A DNA stretch of 64,000 nucleotides from CBFHSF01 sp965661055. Its GTDB lineage: Bacteria > Bacteroidota > Bacteroidia > Flavobacteriales > Schleiferiaceae. The position numbers were made by a program, and so were the translations under genes. Positions 44,727 to 54,352 of the stretch are shown in pieces; position 1 is the stretch's first letter; each line of letters starts with the position of its first letter. The notes under the pieces were generated by a model. The model was not told the DNA's origin. It saw only the letters and a program-made list of their open reading frames with translations, and made no database searches. The DNA lies in NCBI GenBank assembly GCA_965661055.1, contig CBFICS010000010.1:8571-72570 (forward strand), read 5' to 3'.

Positions 44727-47700
44727 AGTATTTGCGGGCGATTCACTGGGTGGGTCGTCCGTTTTTTCTTCTTTGTTTTCCGGCGGCACCTCCCCTTTTT
44801 CCTCTTCGTTTTTTCCTGACCCAAATAAAATATCCATTAATTCTGAATAGGTATTAAAGTCGGTTCTATACAATACTCCAACCCCCTGTGAATAAGGTGA
44901 AAGCTTATCTAAAGCAGGGTTGTCTTGATTTGATCGGTTAAAAGCTTTAGTTCGCACCTTTTCGGTAATCTGATACTCTACCTCTACATCTCCAGCAATT
45001 GTATTTGGATTAGATCCTACGGGCACATCAACTACCGTGTTAAAGGTTACTTTGTCATCAAAGAATGTTTTTGAAATACCAATTTCAACCTCTTCATTGT
45101 TAAAGGTCCCTGTATTAGGATTAGCTCCTGTTCCCGGATTATAACCCAGCTGTATGTCAACGTATTTACCCAATCCTTGAGCTAAGAAGTTAGAGAGCTG
45201 TGTAAATAGAGCTTGACTCGTATTACTCGTTACTGAGTTACTCACATATTCACTACTAGAGATATTATCGGTAAAGAATGAGTTGAGAATCAAAAGTGAA
45301 AAAGCTTGACGGTTCATGTTGTCTTGGGTTGACAATTGGTTTGCCAATTCATCTTGTAAGGCTGCATTGGCCGTGGGAATTTCTATATCAAAGGTGATGT
45401 TAGGGTTCATTAGATTGCCCTCTAAATCTAGGTACAAGTTTATCGGATACTTTTTATTTGACTCTGTGGTTAAATAATCTTTTAAAGATGCTTTGGTTAC
45501 GTAAAGAGCATCTAGGCTCACCTGGGCATCAAAGGGGTCACCCGACCAGGAGATGGTTCCTCCAGGAACTACATCAAAGGGTTTGTTCAATATGTTTTGA
45601 AGGGTAAATAAATAATTTCCTTTGACAATCGCTAAATTACCGAACAACGTAATCTCACCACCTGGAAAAATTTTCATCCGGAGGTTTCCTTCTGCACTTC
45701 CAGAAATTTTATCACCCACCGTTTCATCCATTATTAACTCAACCTGAGCCTTGGGAGTCACTTCAACATCAATGTTAATGGTCAATCCGTTTAAAGTAGG
45801 GGCTTTTACTAAATCAAGGTCTTGAGGTAAGAATGTGGAATAATCCACGAATGTGATGTACTCAAACTGACTGATCTCTTTTGGACCACCCAAAGGAATT
45901 TTAAAGTTTGTCCCCTCTTCTGTTTTTGCTTTAATGGTAAGCTCAATATCGTCTATTGGACCTACAATATCCACATCGCCTGTGGCTTTTACTTCTCCAT
46001 AGAAATATGGATTGTCTTCTAACTTGGTATCTAGGGCAAGTAAATTAGTGGCTTTTACATGAAAGTCTAATTCAAGATCATTAAAGTTTTTGTGTCTTAA
46101 ACTTCCCATAAACGACCCTCTAGACTGATCTTTAGTATTTCTAACTTCAAAGGGAGTTATTTTCACTTCATCCTTTAAAAACTCAACCTTTTGCTTTCCT
46201 TCAAATGAATAATCTGTATTTAAAAAAGGAACTGTGAAGCCTACCTTATTCAAGGTTAAACCTCCTGATACTATGGGTTGTCGTAAAGTTCCATTTACTT
46301 CAACTTCTCCCATGGCCATTCCGCGCATATTAGACAATATACCCTCAAAGAAAGAGTTAAACGCCCCTATTCTTTGCCTGTTTAACCTTCCATCTAAATG
46401 AAGAGCCAACGTGGAGTCTGTACTAATGTATCCGGAAAAATCTAGGGTGTTTAAATCTTTAATCGTTGAACTTAGGTTGACATCTAACCACCTTTTTTCA
46501 GGATTCCAAACTGAGGTGAAGTCAATATGACCTTGGTTTCTATCATTAAAGTACAAGGTGTCTATGTGCAGGTCCCCGACAATTTTAGGATGGTTTAGAA
46601 TGTCATAAGTCGTAACATTACCGGTTAAGGTCCCGGATAATTTAGAAGACTTAGAGCCCACCAAGTAATTCAAGGGTGCAAATGAAAGGCTATCAACCTT
46701 CAGAGAAAGTTCACTGCTATCACGAGTGCTTAATTCACCGTTTAGCGTCAAATAGTCTCGAGAACTTTCCAAAACAAAATGATGGAAGAAAATAGCGCCA
46801 ATACTGTCAACGACTAGATTTGAAGAATCTCCTAAATCAAAGTAAGTGTCGCCATAGTTAAAGGTAGTACCCTTTAAATCAAACCCAATAGAATTATCAT
46901 CATTAATTCTACCCAAAGCCACAAGGTTAATATTGGAATTAATGCTGTCTAAATAAATTCCTTTGGCATTAATTTTTGCCATTCCAGATATAGCATCTGC
47001 CTTAATAACTACTGAGTCAATAATTTCTTGATTGGCCTTAAACCGGTCAGAGGTAAAATCTAGGAAAAAACTTTCTCGCTTTTGCAATAAATTAACCTGA
47101 GAAGAATAGAGTCCTAAGTCTTTATAAGATATTCCATCAGTGGTTAATTGGGCCGATAGTTCATGATGGTCAGTATTTATCTTGGCTGTAAATTGAGTAT
47201 TGGGTTCAATAAAGAAATCTTCATGTAACAGAGTAGACAAAATCTCTGTGTTGTTGAAGTTGAAGTTTGCCTCAGCCACCACCACAGGCTTTTCTTTCTT
47301 TAGATATGTATAGGTGGGAATTCCCTTTTCTAAAATGTAGGGAACACTGTTAAATAAGTCTAATACCTTAAACTTACCTTTAAGATTTCCTTCTACAATT
47401 TTAGAACGAAGATCAATATTCTGTGACTGATTTGAATGGGTTGAATTAAGAACTATTTCTTCAAAGAAAAAGAACCTATCATCAGATTCATAGGTTATCT
47501 TTTCAACGGCGATTTTTCCGTCCCACCAACGGTCTTCAAAAAAGTCAAAATCTATATCAACCAACCCTGAAATCACCGAGGTGGTATCATCCCATAGTTG
47601 TAACTTGTAAAGATCAGCTCTTTTAAGGTCTGCCTTAAAGTCTAGCTTACTGGTGTCATTGGCTAGATCAACATTTCCAACAAAGTCAAAGTCAATATTC

Positions 47701-49199
47701 GGATCTTTAATTTTTACCAACCCGTTAAAGGCTGATTTTTCTATTTCCCCCTTAAGGTCAATATTTGTGTATTTATAGCCGTGATAGTCAAGCTTTTTAA
47801 CATCTAAAGCAACCATCATGTCCATGTCGTCTACGGTGGCACCTTTTCCGTCAATGTGACCTTTTATAGTGGTTAACCCCAATTCATCTTCTTTCAACAA
47901 CTTACCCAGGTTCAAATTGCTAAAGTCAACAGAACCTTTGTAGGTCATATCTTTGGCAGATTGGGTATGGTTTAACGCAACATTAGCATACCCATTTCCT
48001 ACCGCCGTAGACACCTCGCCATCCATAAGGAAGTGATTCATTGACCATTCAAATTCACCCCGTAAATCAACATTGCCAAAAACGGCTATTTCATCATTTA
48101 TAGGTTCGCTCAGAAACTGATTGAGGTTGGCAGAAATTTCTTTGTCATTGGTTTTGAATATTCCCACTTGAGCGTCAACAACAATAGAGTCAACATTAGT
48201 ACATTGAGTCACATGAGCATTTCCAAAAAGTCTGGTGTTATCTAGGTTTCTGAAATCTATATTGGTGGCCTCAAAATCATCAAGGGTACCTTTGCCGTTT
48301 CCTGAAAATTGAAAATTACCAAAGTCTGGAAATTCTGGAAGGTAACTTCTAAACTCTGCGCTGCTCAATAGGCTTTCGGTAAAGTGGACGTCTAGGTCAA
48401 CCTTTTTAATAAAATCGCTAAAGTCACCATCGTTGTAAGTCAGTATGGCACTTCCGGTAAGTTCGCTTTGAGTGGTTTTAAAGTAAAGATCTTCTGCCAG
48501 AATGTTATTGCTCTTGTAACCAGCCTTAGCTTGTAAGGTAAAAAGTTGAAAGCGATCTTCATCGATGAAAAACATATCGCGAATATCACCGGTGACATAT
48601 CCATCAAACAGTTCAAAGCTTTTTACCACGACCCCTGCATTCTTTAAGAAGATTTGGGTACAGGTATCAAGGCAACCTATTCGGTTTTTTTCAAAGGTAA
48701 TGTCTCTGATTTCAATCTTGTCAACCGACATGCTAAACGGTTGAGCCGTGGTATCTACTGGAGATCCATCGTCAAAAGACATAATGAAATCATAAAAGGC
48801 GAATACAGAATCTTGCGGATGCTTTCTCAAATAAAACTTCCCTCCCTGCCAATGGATATGGGTTAGCATCAGGTGATTGTTGGTCATGTCAAACCCAAAC
48901 ACTCCGGCCTTAAGATCTTCTAGATATGCAATGGTATCATTGGTGTGGTCTTCAAGATAAACCCCTTCCATGGCCAATTCATTAGGCCAGTTGTATTTTA
49001 ACCTTTCGATGGAAATATTTACATCGTAAGATGATTTCAAAAATCCCATGGCATAATTTGCCAAGTAAGTCTGAACGGTAGGAAAAGAGGTCGCAACAGA
49101 TATGGATAAAATCAATACCACAAATCCGATGACAATCCACTTTAATATTTTAAAAACTTTTCTAATAACCTTGTACTTTTGTCGAATGCAAAATGCCAA
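44712..49199 (-). CDS. tamB: TamB-like translocation and assembly module protein (DUF490)
   Basis: 1495 aa. One N-terminal membrane anchor (about residues 17-37) precedes a very long run of beta-strand repeats. The conserved DUF490 domain lies at about 1000-1430 (GGEITLFGNLAIVKGNYLFTL, then LLILNSFFT). The tail after about 1445 is acidic and proline-rich and is probably disordered. TamB proteins bridge the periplasm for lipid transport or outer-membrane protein assembly. The frame has no ATG near its start: an in-frame stop lies just upstream and the first possible codon is TTG at 49199, 14 bases into the tsaD start region. The true start is uncertain. Confidence 0.9.
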   Translation of the reverse strand: MAFCIRQKYKVIRKVFKILKWIVIGFVVLILSISVATSFPTVQTYLANYAMGFLKSSYDVNISIERLKYNWPNELAMEGVYLEDHTNDTIAYLEDLKAGVFGFDMTNNHLMLTHIHWQGGKFYLRKHPQDSVFAFYDFIMSFDDGSPVDTTAQPFSMSVDKIEIRDITFEKNRIGCLDTCTQIFLKNAGVVVKSFELFDGYVTGDIRDMFFIDEDRFQLFTLQAKAGYKSNNILAEDLYFKTTQSELTGSAILTYNDGDFSDFIKKVDLDVHFTESLLSSAEFRSYLPEFPDFGNFQFSGNGKGTLDDFEATNIDFRNLDNTRLFGNAHVTQCTNVDSIVVDAQVGIFKTNDKEISANLNQFLSEPINDEIAVFGNVDLRGEFEWSMNHFLMDGEVSTAVGNGYANVALNHTQSAKDMTYKGSVDFSNLNLGKLLKEDELGLTTIKGHIDGKGATVDDMDMMVALDVKKLDYHGYKYTNIDLKGEIEKSAFNGLVKIKDPNIDFDFVGNVDLANDTSKLDFKADLKRADLYKLQLWDDTTSVISGLVDIDFDFFEDRWWDGKIAVEKITYESDDRFFFFEEIVLNSTHSNQSQNIDLRSKIVEGNLKGKFKVLDLFNSVPYILEKGIPTYTYLKKEKPVVVAEANFNFNNTEILSTLLHEDFFIEPNTQFTAKINTDHHELSAQLTTDGISYKDLGLYSSQVNLLQKRESFFLDFTSDRFKANQEIIDSVVIKADAISGMAKINAKGIYLDSINSNINLVALGRINDDNSIGFDLKGTTFNYGDTYFDLGDSSNLVVDSIGAIFFHHFVLESSRDYLTLNGELSTRDSSELSLKVDSLSFAPLNYLVGSKSSKLSGTLTGNVTTYDILNHPKIVGDLHIDTLYFNDRNQGHIDFTSVWNPEKRWLDVNLSSTIKDLNTLDFSGYISTDSTLALHLDGRLNRQRIGAFNSFFEGILSNMRGMAMGEVEVNGTLRQPIVSGGLTLNKVGFTVPFLNTDYSFEGKQKVEFLKDEVKITPFEVRNTKDQSRGSFMGSLRHKNFNDLELDFHVKATNLLALDTKLEDNPYFYGEVKATGDVDIVGPIDDIELTIKAKTEEGTNFKIPLGGPKEISQFEYITFVDYSTFLPQDLDLVKAPTLNGLTINIDVEVTPKAQVELIMDETVGDKISGSAEGNLRMKIFPGGEITLFGNLAIVKGNYLFTLQNILNKPFDVVPGGTISWSGDPFDAQVSLDALYVTKASLKDYLTTESNKKYPINLYLDLEGNLMNPNITFDIEIPTANAALQDELANQLSTQDNMNRQAFSLLILNSFFTDNISSSEYVSNSVTSNTSQALFTQLSNFLAQGLGKYVDIQLGYNPGTGANPNTGTFNNEEVEIGISKTFFDDKVTFNTVVDVPVGSNPNTIAGDVEVEYQITEKVRTKAFNRSNQDNPALDKLSPYSQGVGVLYRTDFNTYSELMDILFGSGKNEEEKGEVPPENKEEKTDDPPSESPANTKKPE
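49174..49181 (+). promoter_or_regulatory. -7 promoter element of tsaD
   Basis: TACTTTTG matches TAnnTTTG exactly. Only TCGA separates it from the tsaD ATG, the same four-base gap as at guaA. It lies inside the first codons of tamB on the other strand. Confidence 0.5.
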
Positions 49200-50205
49200 T
49201 TATATTCTTGCCATAGAATCTTCTTGTGATGACACCTCGGCGGCGGTCTTAAAAAACCAAACCGTTTTGTCTAACATCACCGCGAATCAGGCGGTGCACG
49301 AAGCCTATGGTGGGGTTGTTCCTGAGCTCGCTTCTAGGGCTCACCAAAAGAACATTGTACCCGTCGTTAACCAAGCGTTAAATATAGCAAATATAAGACC
49401 AGAACAATTGTCTGCTGTTGCATTTACCAGTGGTCCAGGTTTAATGGGATCATTGCTTGTAGGTGTCTCATTTTCAAAGTCTTTAAGCCTTGCGTTGAAC
49501 ATCCCTCTCATTGAGGTTCACCACATGCAGGCACATATCTTGGCTCATTTCATAGATAACGACGGACTGGATAAACCAAATTTTCCTTTTTTGTGCTTAA
49601 CGGTGAGCGGCGGACATACCCAAATAGTGAAGGTAAATAGCCCTTCAGATTTTCAAGTTATAGGAGAAACTATAGACGATGCTGCCGGTGAAGCCTTTGA
49701 TAAAGCCGCCAAAATCATGGGACTTCCCTACCCTGGCGGACCCATCATTGATGAGTATGCGCAGAAGGGTAATTCAAAAGCCTTTGCCTTTAACAAGCCC
49801 AAAATAGAGGGGCTTAATTTTAGCTTCAGTGGACTTAAGACGAGCATTCTTTACTTTTTACAGAAAGAAGTGGCTAAAAACCCCGATTTTGTCCAAGAAA
49901 ACATCCATGACTTGTGCGCGTCTATTCAGCATACTATTGTTGAAATTTTGATTCAAAAGGTAAAAAGAGCCGCCAAAGAAACAGGCATTTCAGAAATTGC
50001 TCTAGCAGGTGGCGTTTCTGCTAACGGGGAATTGAGAAAAAAACTAACTTTACTTTGTGAAAAAGAAGGTTGGAAAGCCTTCATTCCACCCTTTGAATAC
50101 ACCACAGATAACGCTGCAATGATCGGTATTACTGGGTATTTTAAATGGTTAGAAAAAGATTTTGCCAGTACCAGTACAACCGCAAAAGCAAGAATTCATA
50201 TTTAA
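49186..50205 (+). CDS. tsaD: tRNA N6-threonylcarbamoyladenosine modification protein TsaD
   Basis: 339 aa. It transfers threonylcarbamoyl to A37 of ANN-reading tRNAs together with TsaB/TsaE. An ASKHA-fold protein with LAIESSCDDTSAAVL, EVHHMQAHIL (metal His pair), VSGGHTQIV and LAGGVSANGELR. ATG 49186 (MQNANYILAIE) is chosen; the longer frame to 49102 reads antisense to tamB. It is the first gene of the tsaD-protease-rimK-rsmE operon, with a probable leaderless start. Confidence 0.97.
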   Translation: MQNANYILAIESSCDDTSAAVLKNQTVLSNITANQAVHEAYGGVVPELASRAHQKNIVPVVNQALNIANIRPEQLSAVAFTSGPGLMGSLLVGVSFSKSLSLALNIPLIEVHHMQAHILAHFIDNDGLDKPNFPFLCLTVSGGHTQIVKVNSPSDFQVIGETIDDAAGEAFDKAAKIMGLPYPGGPIIDEYAQKGNSKAFAFNKPKIEGLNFSFSGLKTSILYFLQKEVAKNPDFVQENIHDLCASIQHTIVEILIQKVKRAAKETGISEIALAGGVSANGELRKKLTLLCEKEGWKAFIPPFEYTTDNAAMIGITGYFKWLEKDFASTSTTAKARIHI

Positions 50206-50210
50206 AATAT

Positions 50211-50669
50211 ATGACTCAACCGACAAAAAATTTGACCATTATTGGTAGTGTTGACAAAATTGACCTTCCAGAATTTGGTTTTAGCAACATAAAGTGTAAA
50301 ATCGATACAGGTGCATTTACCTCTTCTATTCATTGCTCTGAAACAAAAATTGAGGTCATTAATGGGGAAGAAATTCTCAGCTTCAAACTTTTTGATGAAG
50401 ATCACAAGCAGTATCAAGATCAGTGGATGCGTGTAAATAGCTTTAGCAATAAGGAAGTAAAGAGTTCTAACGGTCAAGTTGAAAACCGATTTGTGGTAAA
50501 CTCTTACATTACCCTTTTTGGTGAAACTCATGAAATTGACTTTACCTTAGCCGATCGAAGCACAATGAACTACCCTATTCTATTGGGTAAAGCTTTCCTT
50601 TACGGGAAATTTTTAGTAGATGTTAGCCTAGAAAATCTTTCTTTTAAATTGAAAAAATCCGTTTCATGA
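50211..50669 (+). CDS. RimK-linked ATP-dependent zinc protease family protein (retropepsin-like)
   Basis: 152 aa. The single domain carries KIDTGAFTSSIH, an aspartyl-protease-like DTGA, and YPILLGKAFLYGKFLVDV near the end, both typical of the family that accompanies RimK. In Pseudomonas such a protein (RimB) is encoded with RimK and is thought to be a protease. It starts at ATG 50211, five bases after tsaD, and ends overlapping rimK as ATGA. Catalytic activity has not been shown by anything visible here beyond the DTGA motif. Confidence 0.87.
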   Translation: MTQPTKNLTIIGSVDKIDLPEFGFSNIKCKIDTGAFTSSIHCSETKIEVINGEEILSFKLFDEDHKQYQDQWMRVNSFSNKEVKSSNGQVENRFVVNSYITLFGETHEIDFTLADRSTMNYPILLGKAFLYGKFLVDVSLENLSFKLKKSVS

Positions 50670-51574
50670 ATATCATAGTACTCTCAACCAACAAAGAGCT
50701 ATACTCTACCAAAAGATTGGTTGAGGCCGGTGAAGCCAGAGGCCATACCGTTAAAGTAATGAACCACACCAAGTGTTATGTGGTCATGGAAAGCGGAAGT
50801 ACTGAAATTTATTACCGGGACAATCCTATTAGAGAGGTGGATGCCATCATTCCAAGAATCGGATCAAGCGTAACTTTTTACGGATCTTCTATGATTCGTC
50901 AGTTTGAAATGCAAAAGGTGTTTACCACCTTGAGCTCTCTGGCTTTGGTTAGATCAAGAGATAAGCTACGTGCCACGCAAATCTTGGCGAGACACAATGT
51001 GGGTATTCCTAAAACGGCTTTTGCCAATCACCCTACCGACATTGATAACCTTATTAAACAAGTGGGCGGAACGCCTCTTATCGTTAAGTTGTTAGAAGGA
51101 ACGCAAGGTCTTGGGGTGGTTTTAGCCGAAACCAAAAAAGCGGCCAAATCTGTAATTGAAGCTTTTTACGGATTGTCTGCCAACATCTTAGTTCAAGAAT
51201 TTATAGCGGAAGCTAATGGTGCAGACATTCGTGCCATTGTTGTGGGTGGTAAAGTGGTTGCCGCCTACAAAAGACAAGGACTAGAAGGAGATTTTAGAAG
51301 TAATATTCACCGCGGAGGCTCTGGTTCTAAAATAAAGCTTACCAAGGTCGAAAAAGAAGCTGCCATTGGGGCTGCTAGGGCTCTGGGGCTTGATATTGCT
51401 GGGGTTGATATGCTTCAGTCAAGTCGCGGACCGTTGATTTTAGAAGTGAATAGCTCTCCTGGATTTAAAGGAGTAGAATCGACTACAAACATTGATGTAG
51501 CAGGAAAAATCATTGAGTACATAGAAAAGCACGCAGGCAAACAAAAGGTGAAAAAAGATAAAATCGGAGTGTAA
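50666..51574 (+). CDS. rimK: Ribosomal protein S6 glutamate ligase RimK
   Basis: 302 aa. An ATP-grasp ligase that adds glutamate residues to a protein C-terminus, classically ribosomal protein S6. The preATP-grasp part has IIPRIGSSVTFYG. The ATP-grasp part has VKLLEGTQGLGV, VQEFIAEANGADIRAIVVG and LEVNSSPGFKGVE (metal site). It overlaps the protease by four bases and rsmE by one (TAATG). A related activity, such as peptide or polyglutamate ligation, cannot be excluded. Confidence 0.94.
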   Translation: MNIIVLSTNKELYSTKRLVEAGEARGHTVKVMNHTKCYVVMESGSTEIYYRDNPIREVDAIIPRIGSSVTFYGSSMIRQFEMQKVFTTLSSLALVRSRDKLRATQILARHNVGIPKTAFANHPTDIDNLIKQVGGTPLIVKLLEGTQGLGVVLAETKKAAKSVIEAFYGLSANILVQEFIAEANGADIRAIVVGGKVVAAYKRQGLEGDFRSNIHRGGSGSKIKLTKVEKEAAIGAARALGLDIAGVDMLQSSRGPLILEVNSSPGFKGVESTTNIDVAGKIIEYIEKHAGKQKVKKDKIGV

Positions 51575-52272
51575 TGCAGTTGTTTTTTGGGCATTTACAA
51601 GGCGAAAACATACTTATTGACGCAGAAGAAGGCCATCATCTTGCTAAGGTTTTGCGTAAATCTCCAGGTGATATTATTCACGTCATTGTCAATGATGATA
51701 ATTTCTATGAATGTACACTCACTGAAGTAGGAAAAAAAGTATCGGTTGCACGGGTAAATAAGGTAATTCCTGGCACGAGCAACCCTTCTTACCAACTTCA
51801 CATGTTTGTGAGCCCCACCAAAAACATTGATCGCTTTGAGTGGTTTTTAGAAAAGGCGACAGAAATAGGAATTTCTGAAGTTACCCCCATCCTTACCAAG
51901 CACTCTGAAAGAAAAAACATCAAACTGCCACGTCTTGAGAAAATCCTTCTAAGCGCTGCCAAACAATCTCATAAAACAAAGGTCCCCGTGATTCATGAAA
52001 TGATCTCTTTTACAGAGGCCATGAAACGGGTTCAAAACGGATATTTTGCTCACTGCGCAGAAGGCGAAAAAACGCCTTTAAAAAACGTGGAATTCAAGGA
52101 GGAAACCATAAATATCTTTGTAGGTCCGGAAGGAGATTTTAGCGAAAAAGAAATTGAGATAGCTAATCTTAAAGGATTGAAAATGATTAGCCTAGGAAAA
52201 AGTAGACTTAGGACAGAAACTGCGGGAATTGCAGCCGTGCACACGGTAAGTCTACTGCATTCTGAAGACTAA
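51574..52272 (+). CDS. rsmE: 16S rRNA (uracil1498-N3)-methyltransferase
   Basis: 232 aa. A SPOUT methyltransferase. The N-terminal PUA-like part begins MQLFFGHLQGENILIDAEE in two pieces around a Gly turn. The C-terminal knot has VGPEGDFSEKEIEIA and SLGKSRLRTETAGIAA, which bind SAM. It methylates U1498 of 16S rRNA in the decoding centre. The start shares one base with the rimK stop. Its 3' end overlaps the decarboxylase gene by four bases, convergent, with no terminator between them. Confidence 0.96.
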   Translation: MQLFFGHLQGENILIDAEEGHHLAKVLRKSPGDIIHVIVNDDNFYECTLTEVGKKVSVARVNKVIPGTSNPSYQLHMFVSPTKNIDRFEWFLEKATEIGISEVTPILTKHSERKNIKLPRLEKILLSAAKQSHKTKVPVIHEMISFTEAMKRVQNGYFAHCAEGEKTPLKNVEFKEETINIFVGPEGDFSEKEIEIANLKGLKMISLGKSRLRTETAGIAAVHTVSLLHSED

Positions 52273-53681
52273 GATAAACGCGCCATATACTCTAATAATT
52301 TACCAAAGCTTTCCTCAACATGTCTAACTTCTAGATGGGTATTTCCCGGTACCCACCTTATGGCTTTATGTCCCCTTACATTGGTTTTTGTCAAGTAGAA
52401 AAATCCATCGGCATTAACCATCTCTAAAAGTTCAACCGTTTTTTCATCTGCCATTTCTTCTGACCATTCGGGTTTCTTCCATCTAAAGGCGAGCAAATTG
52501 GTAGTGCGTCGATAAACCAATTCTAATTCAGGATGCTGAACAATTTTTTCTTCTAACCACTTGCCCATTTCTAGGTGAAAGCGCAGGGTCTCTTTATTTT
52601 TATTCATGCCCATGGTGCGCAGAGAAAACATCAGTTTTAGGGCTCTAAACCTACGTCCTAAGGGAATTCCCCAATCGCGGTAGTCCTTGACTTCTCCTTT
52701 TGCAGAGGTCTTTAAGTATTCGGGGAGTATTTCAAAAGTATTGATCAATTCTTGAGAGTTCTTCACATAAAACAAAGAACAGTCAAAATGGGTGAAAAGC
52801 CATTTGTGGGCATTCACCACATAACTATCAGCCAGTTCAATACCTTCCATCATAAACTTGAACTCTTCCAATAGACTTAAAACTCCCGCGTAAGCGGCGT
52901 CAACATGAATAAAAATGTTGTGTCTATGGGCTATTTCAGCGATCTCTTTTAAAGAATCTATAACCGTTACCCCTGTAGTACCCAGGCCAACCACCACACA
53001 GCAGGGCTGAAATCCGTTTTCAAGGTCTTCAAGAACGCATTTTTCAAACGCTTGGGGGTCAAGCTGAAGGTCGCTGTTGGTGGGAACATACACTAGGTTG
53101 TCTGCACCAATGCCCGCAATTTTCACTCCCTTTTCTATAGAGGAGTGAATTTGATCTGACGCGTAGTACCTGAGGGTTTTCTCTGATTTGCCCTTCTGAT
53201 TGAAAGCAAAATGGGTGGCTCTTTCTCGGGCCACAAGAAAGGCAGAAAGAGTAGCCGTTGAGGCGGTGTCTTGAATAACACCATCCCAGTTTTTGGGAAT
53301 CCCTAAATAATCACCCAACTGCCTCAAAACCAACTCTTCTGTTTCTGCAGCGGCAGGTGACGTTTCCCAAACCATGCACTGTGCACCCATGGCGGTCATC
53401 ATCATTTCTCCCATGGTCGAGGGCAGCGAGGTGTTAGAAGGAAAGTATGCGAAAAAACGTGGATGCCCCCAATGAGTCATTCCAGGCATAATGACTTCAT
53501 CTACCAGCGGAAACAGTTCTTCAAGGGGTTTACCTTCGTCAAAAAAGGTTTGCCCAAGGGCCGCCTTTATCTCACCGGGCACCACTTGAGAACGCACCGG
53601 TCTACTTTCTAGCGAATCGTAATAATCGGCCATCCAATCGGCGGTCTTGTGCAACCACTCTCTTCTTTCCTCAGAATTCAT
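52269..53681 (-). CDS. Group II pyridoxal-dependent decarboxylase (aromatic-L-amino-acid decarboxylase-like)
   Basis: 470 aa. The PLP lysine sits in VVNAHKWLFTHFDCS. Other family features are WGHPRFFAYFPSN, DTASTATLSAFLVARERA and HVDAAYAGVLSLLEE. Members decarboxylate tryptophan, DOPA or related amino acids, and the substrate cannot be read from these motifs. The intact lysine, C-terminal ATP-like loop and length suggest an active enzyme. It lies three bases after the small gene at 53685-53960 on the same strand. Confidence 0.93.
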   Translation of the reverse strand: MNSEERREWLHKTADWMADYYDSLESRPVRSQVVPGEIKAALGQTFFDEGKPLEELFPLVDEVIMPGMTHWGHPRFFAYFPSNTSLPSTMGEMMMTAMGAQCMVWETSPAAAETEELVLRQLGDYLGIPKNWDGVIQDTASTATLSAFLVARERATHFAFNQKGKSEKTLRYYASDQIHSSIEKGVKIAGIGADNLVYVPTNSDLQLDPQAFEKCVLEDLENGFQPCCVVVGLGTTGVTVIDSLKEIAEIAHRHNIFIHVDAAYAGVLSLLEEFKFMMEGIELADSYVVNAHKWLFTHFDCSLFYVKNSQELINTFEILPEYLKTSAKGEVKDYRDWGIPLGRRFRALKLMFSLRTMGMNKNKETLRFHLEMGKWLEEKIVQHPELELVYRRTTNLLAFRWKKPEWSEEMADEKTVELLEMVNADGFFYLTKTNVRGHKAIRWVPGNTHLEVRHVEESFGKLLEYMARLS

Positions 53682-53684
53682 AGG

Positions 53685-53960
53685 CTATTCGTAGAGTCCA
53701 GAAATTTCGAAGTAATCAAGTGAGAGCTCTACTACTCTAGCCATGTCTGCAGGCTCAATCCCGGTGGCACTAAATCCATCTTTCTCAATACACGCCTGTA
53801 ACAAATCGTTCGCCGAAGCTTCTCGTCCCATAAACTCTTTAAAAACAGCGGTAAACCAATGCACCCCTTTTTCTACAGAAGGTTGAGCTATTGAACTGTC
53901 TCTTAATGAAACGTATTCCACTATCATTTCTAGTGGTATGGGAAAATGAAATTCTGACAT
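53685..53960 (-). CDS. Small hypothetical protein upstream of the decarboxylase
   Basis: 91 aa. No family recognised. ATG 53960 (MSEFHFPIPLEMIVEYVSL) is chosen over the longer frame to 54032, whose extra residues fall in the end of the next gene upstream. It is soluble, helical and acidic, with no signal peptide. It lies 35 bases after the CoA-binding gene and three before the decarboxylase, so co-transcription is likely. Confidence 0.6.
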   Translation of the reverse strand: MSEFHFPIPLEMIVEYVSLRDSSIAQPSVEKGVHWFTAVFKEFMGREASANDLLQACIEKDGFSATGIEPADMARVVELSLDYFEISGLYE

Positions 53961-53995
53961 CGTAATATTTTTGGTAAAGGTAGATTTTAATCTTT

Positions 53996-54352
53996 CTAAA
54001 ACTGTGAAGTGGTCAATAAAACCAAAGTACAAGCCTCTTCAAACTCAATCTTACTTTGCTTCAACAAATCTTCAAACTCTTTATTTTCTGTCCCCGGATT
54101 AAAAATCACTCTGCGAGGATTTAAATCTAAAATGTTTTGAGCAATGGCGCCTTGATTTGAAGGACCTACATATAAGGTCACAGTATCTATTGTATCGGGC
54201 TTGGGCCACTCACTTGAAATCTCAACTCCCCTTACCGTGCCCTTCTTTAGGCCGTAAAGCTCAATTTCAGATCCGTGATCAACCAACATATTCGCGGCCT
54301 TATAACTGTATCTTTCTGGGTTGGTACTCGCCCCAACTACTAATGTTTTCAT
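53996..54352 (-). CDS. CoA-binding domain protein (YccU-like)
   Basis: 118 aa. A Rossmann-type CoA-binding domain fills the protein: KTLVVGASTNPERYSYKAA, then IELYGLKKGTVRGVE, PRRVIFNPGTENKEF and EEACTLVLL. Such small proteins bind CoA or act as ligand-sensing subunits, with no established reaction. ATG 54352 is chosen over the frame to 54397, because the glycine-rich loop starts right after it. It is probably the first gene of a three-gene minus-strand unit. Confidence 0.88.
   Translation of the reverse strand: MKTLVVGASTNPERYSYKAANMLVDHGSEIELYGLKKGTVRGVEISSEWPKPDTIDTVTLYVGPSNQGAIAQNILDLNPRRVIFNPGTENKEFEDLLKQSKIEFEEACTLVLLTTSQF

Noticed and set aside
49102..49185. N-terminal extension of TsaD
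   Set aside because: It reads antisense through tamB. TsaD proteins begin near the residues encoded from 49186.
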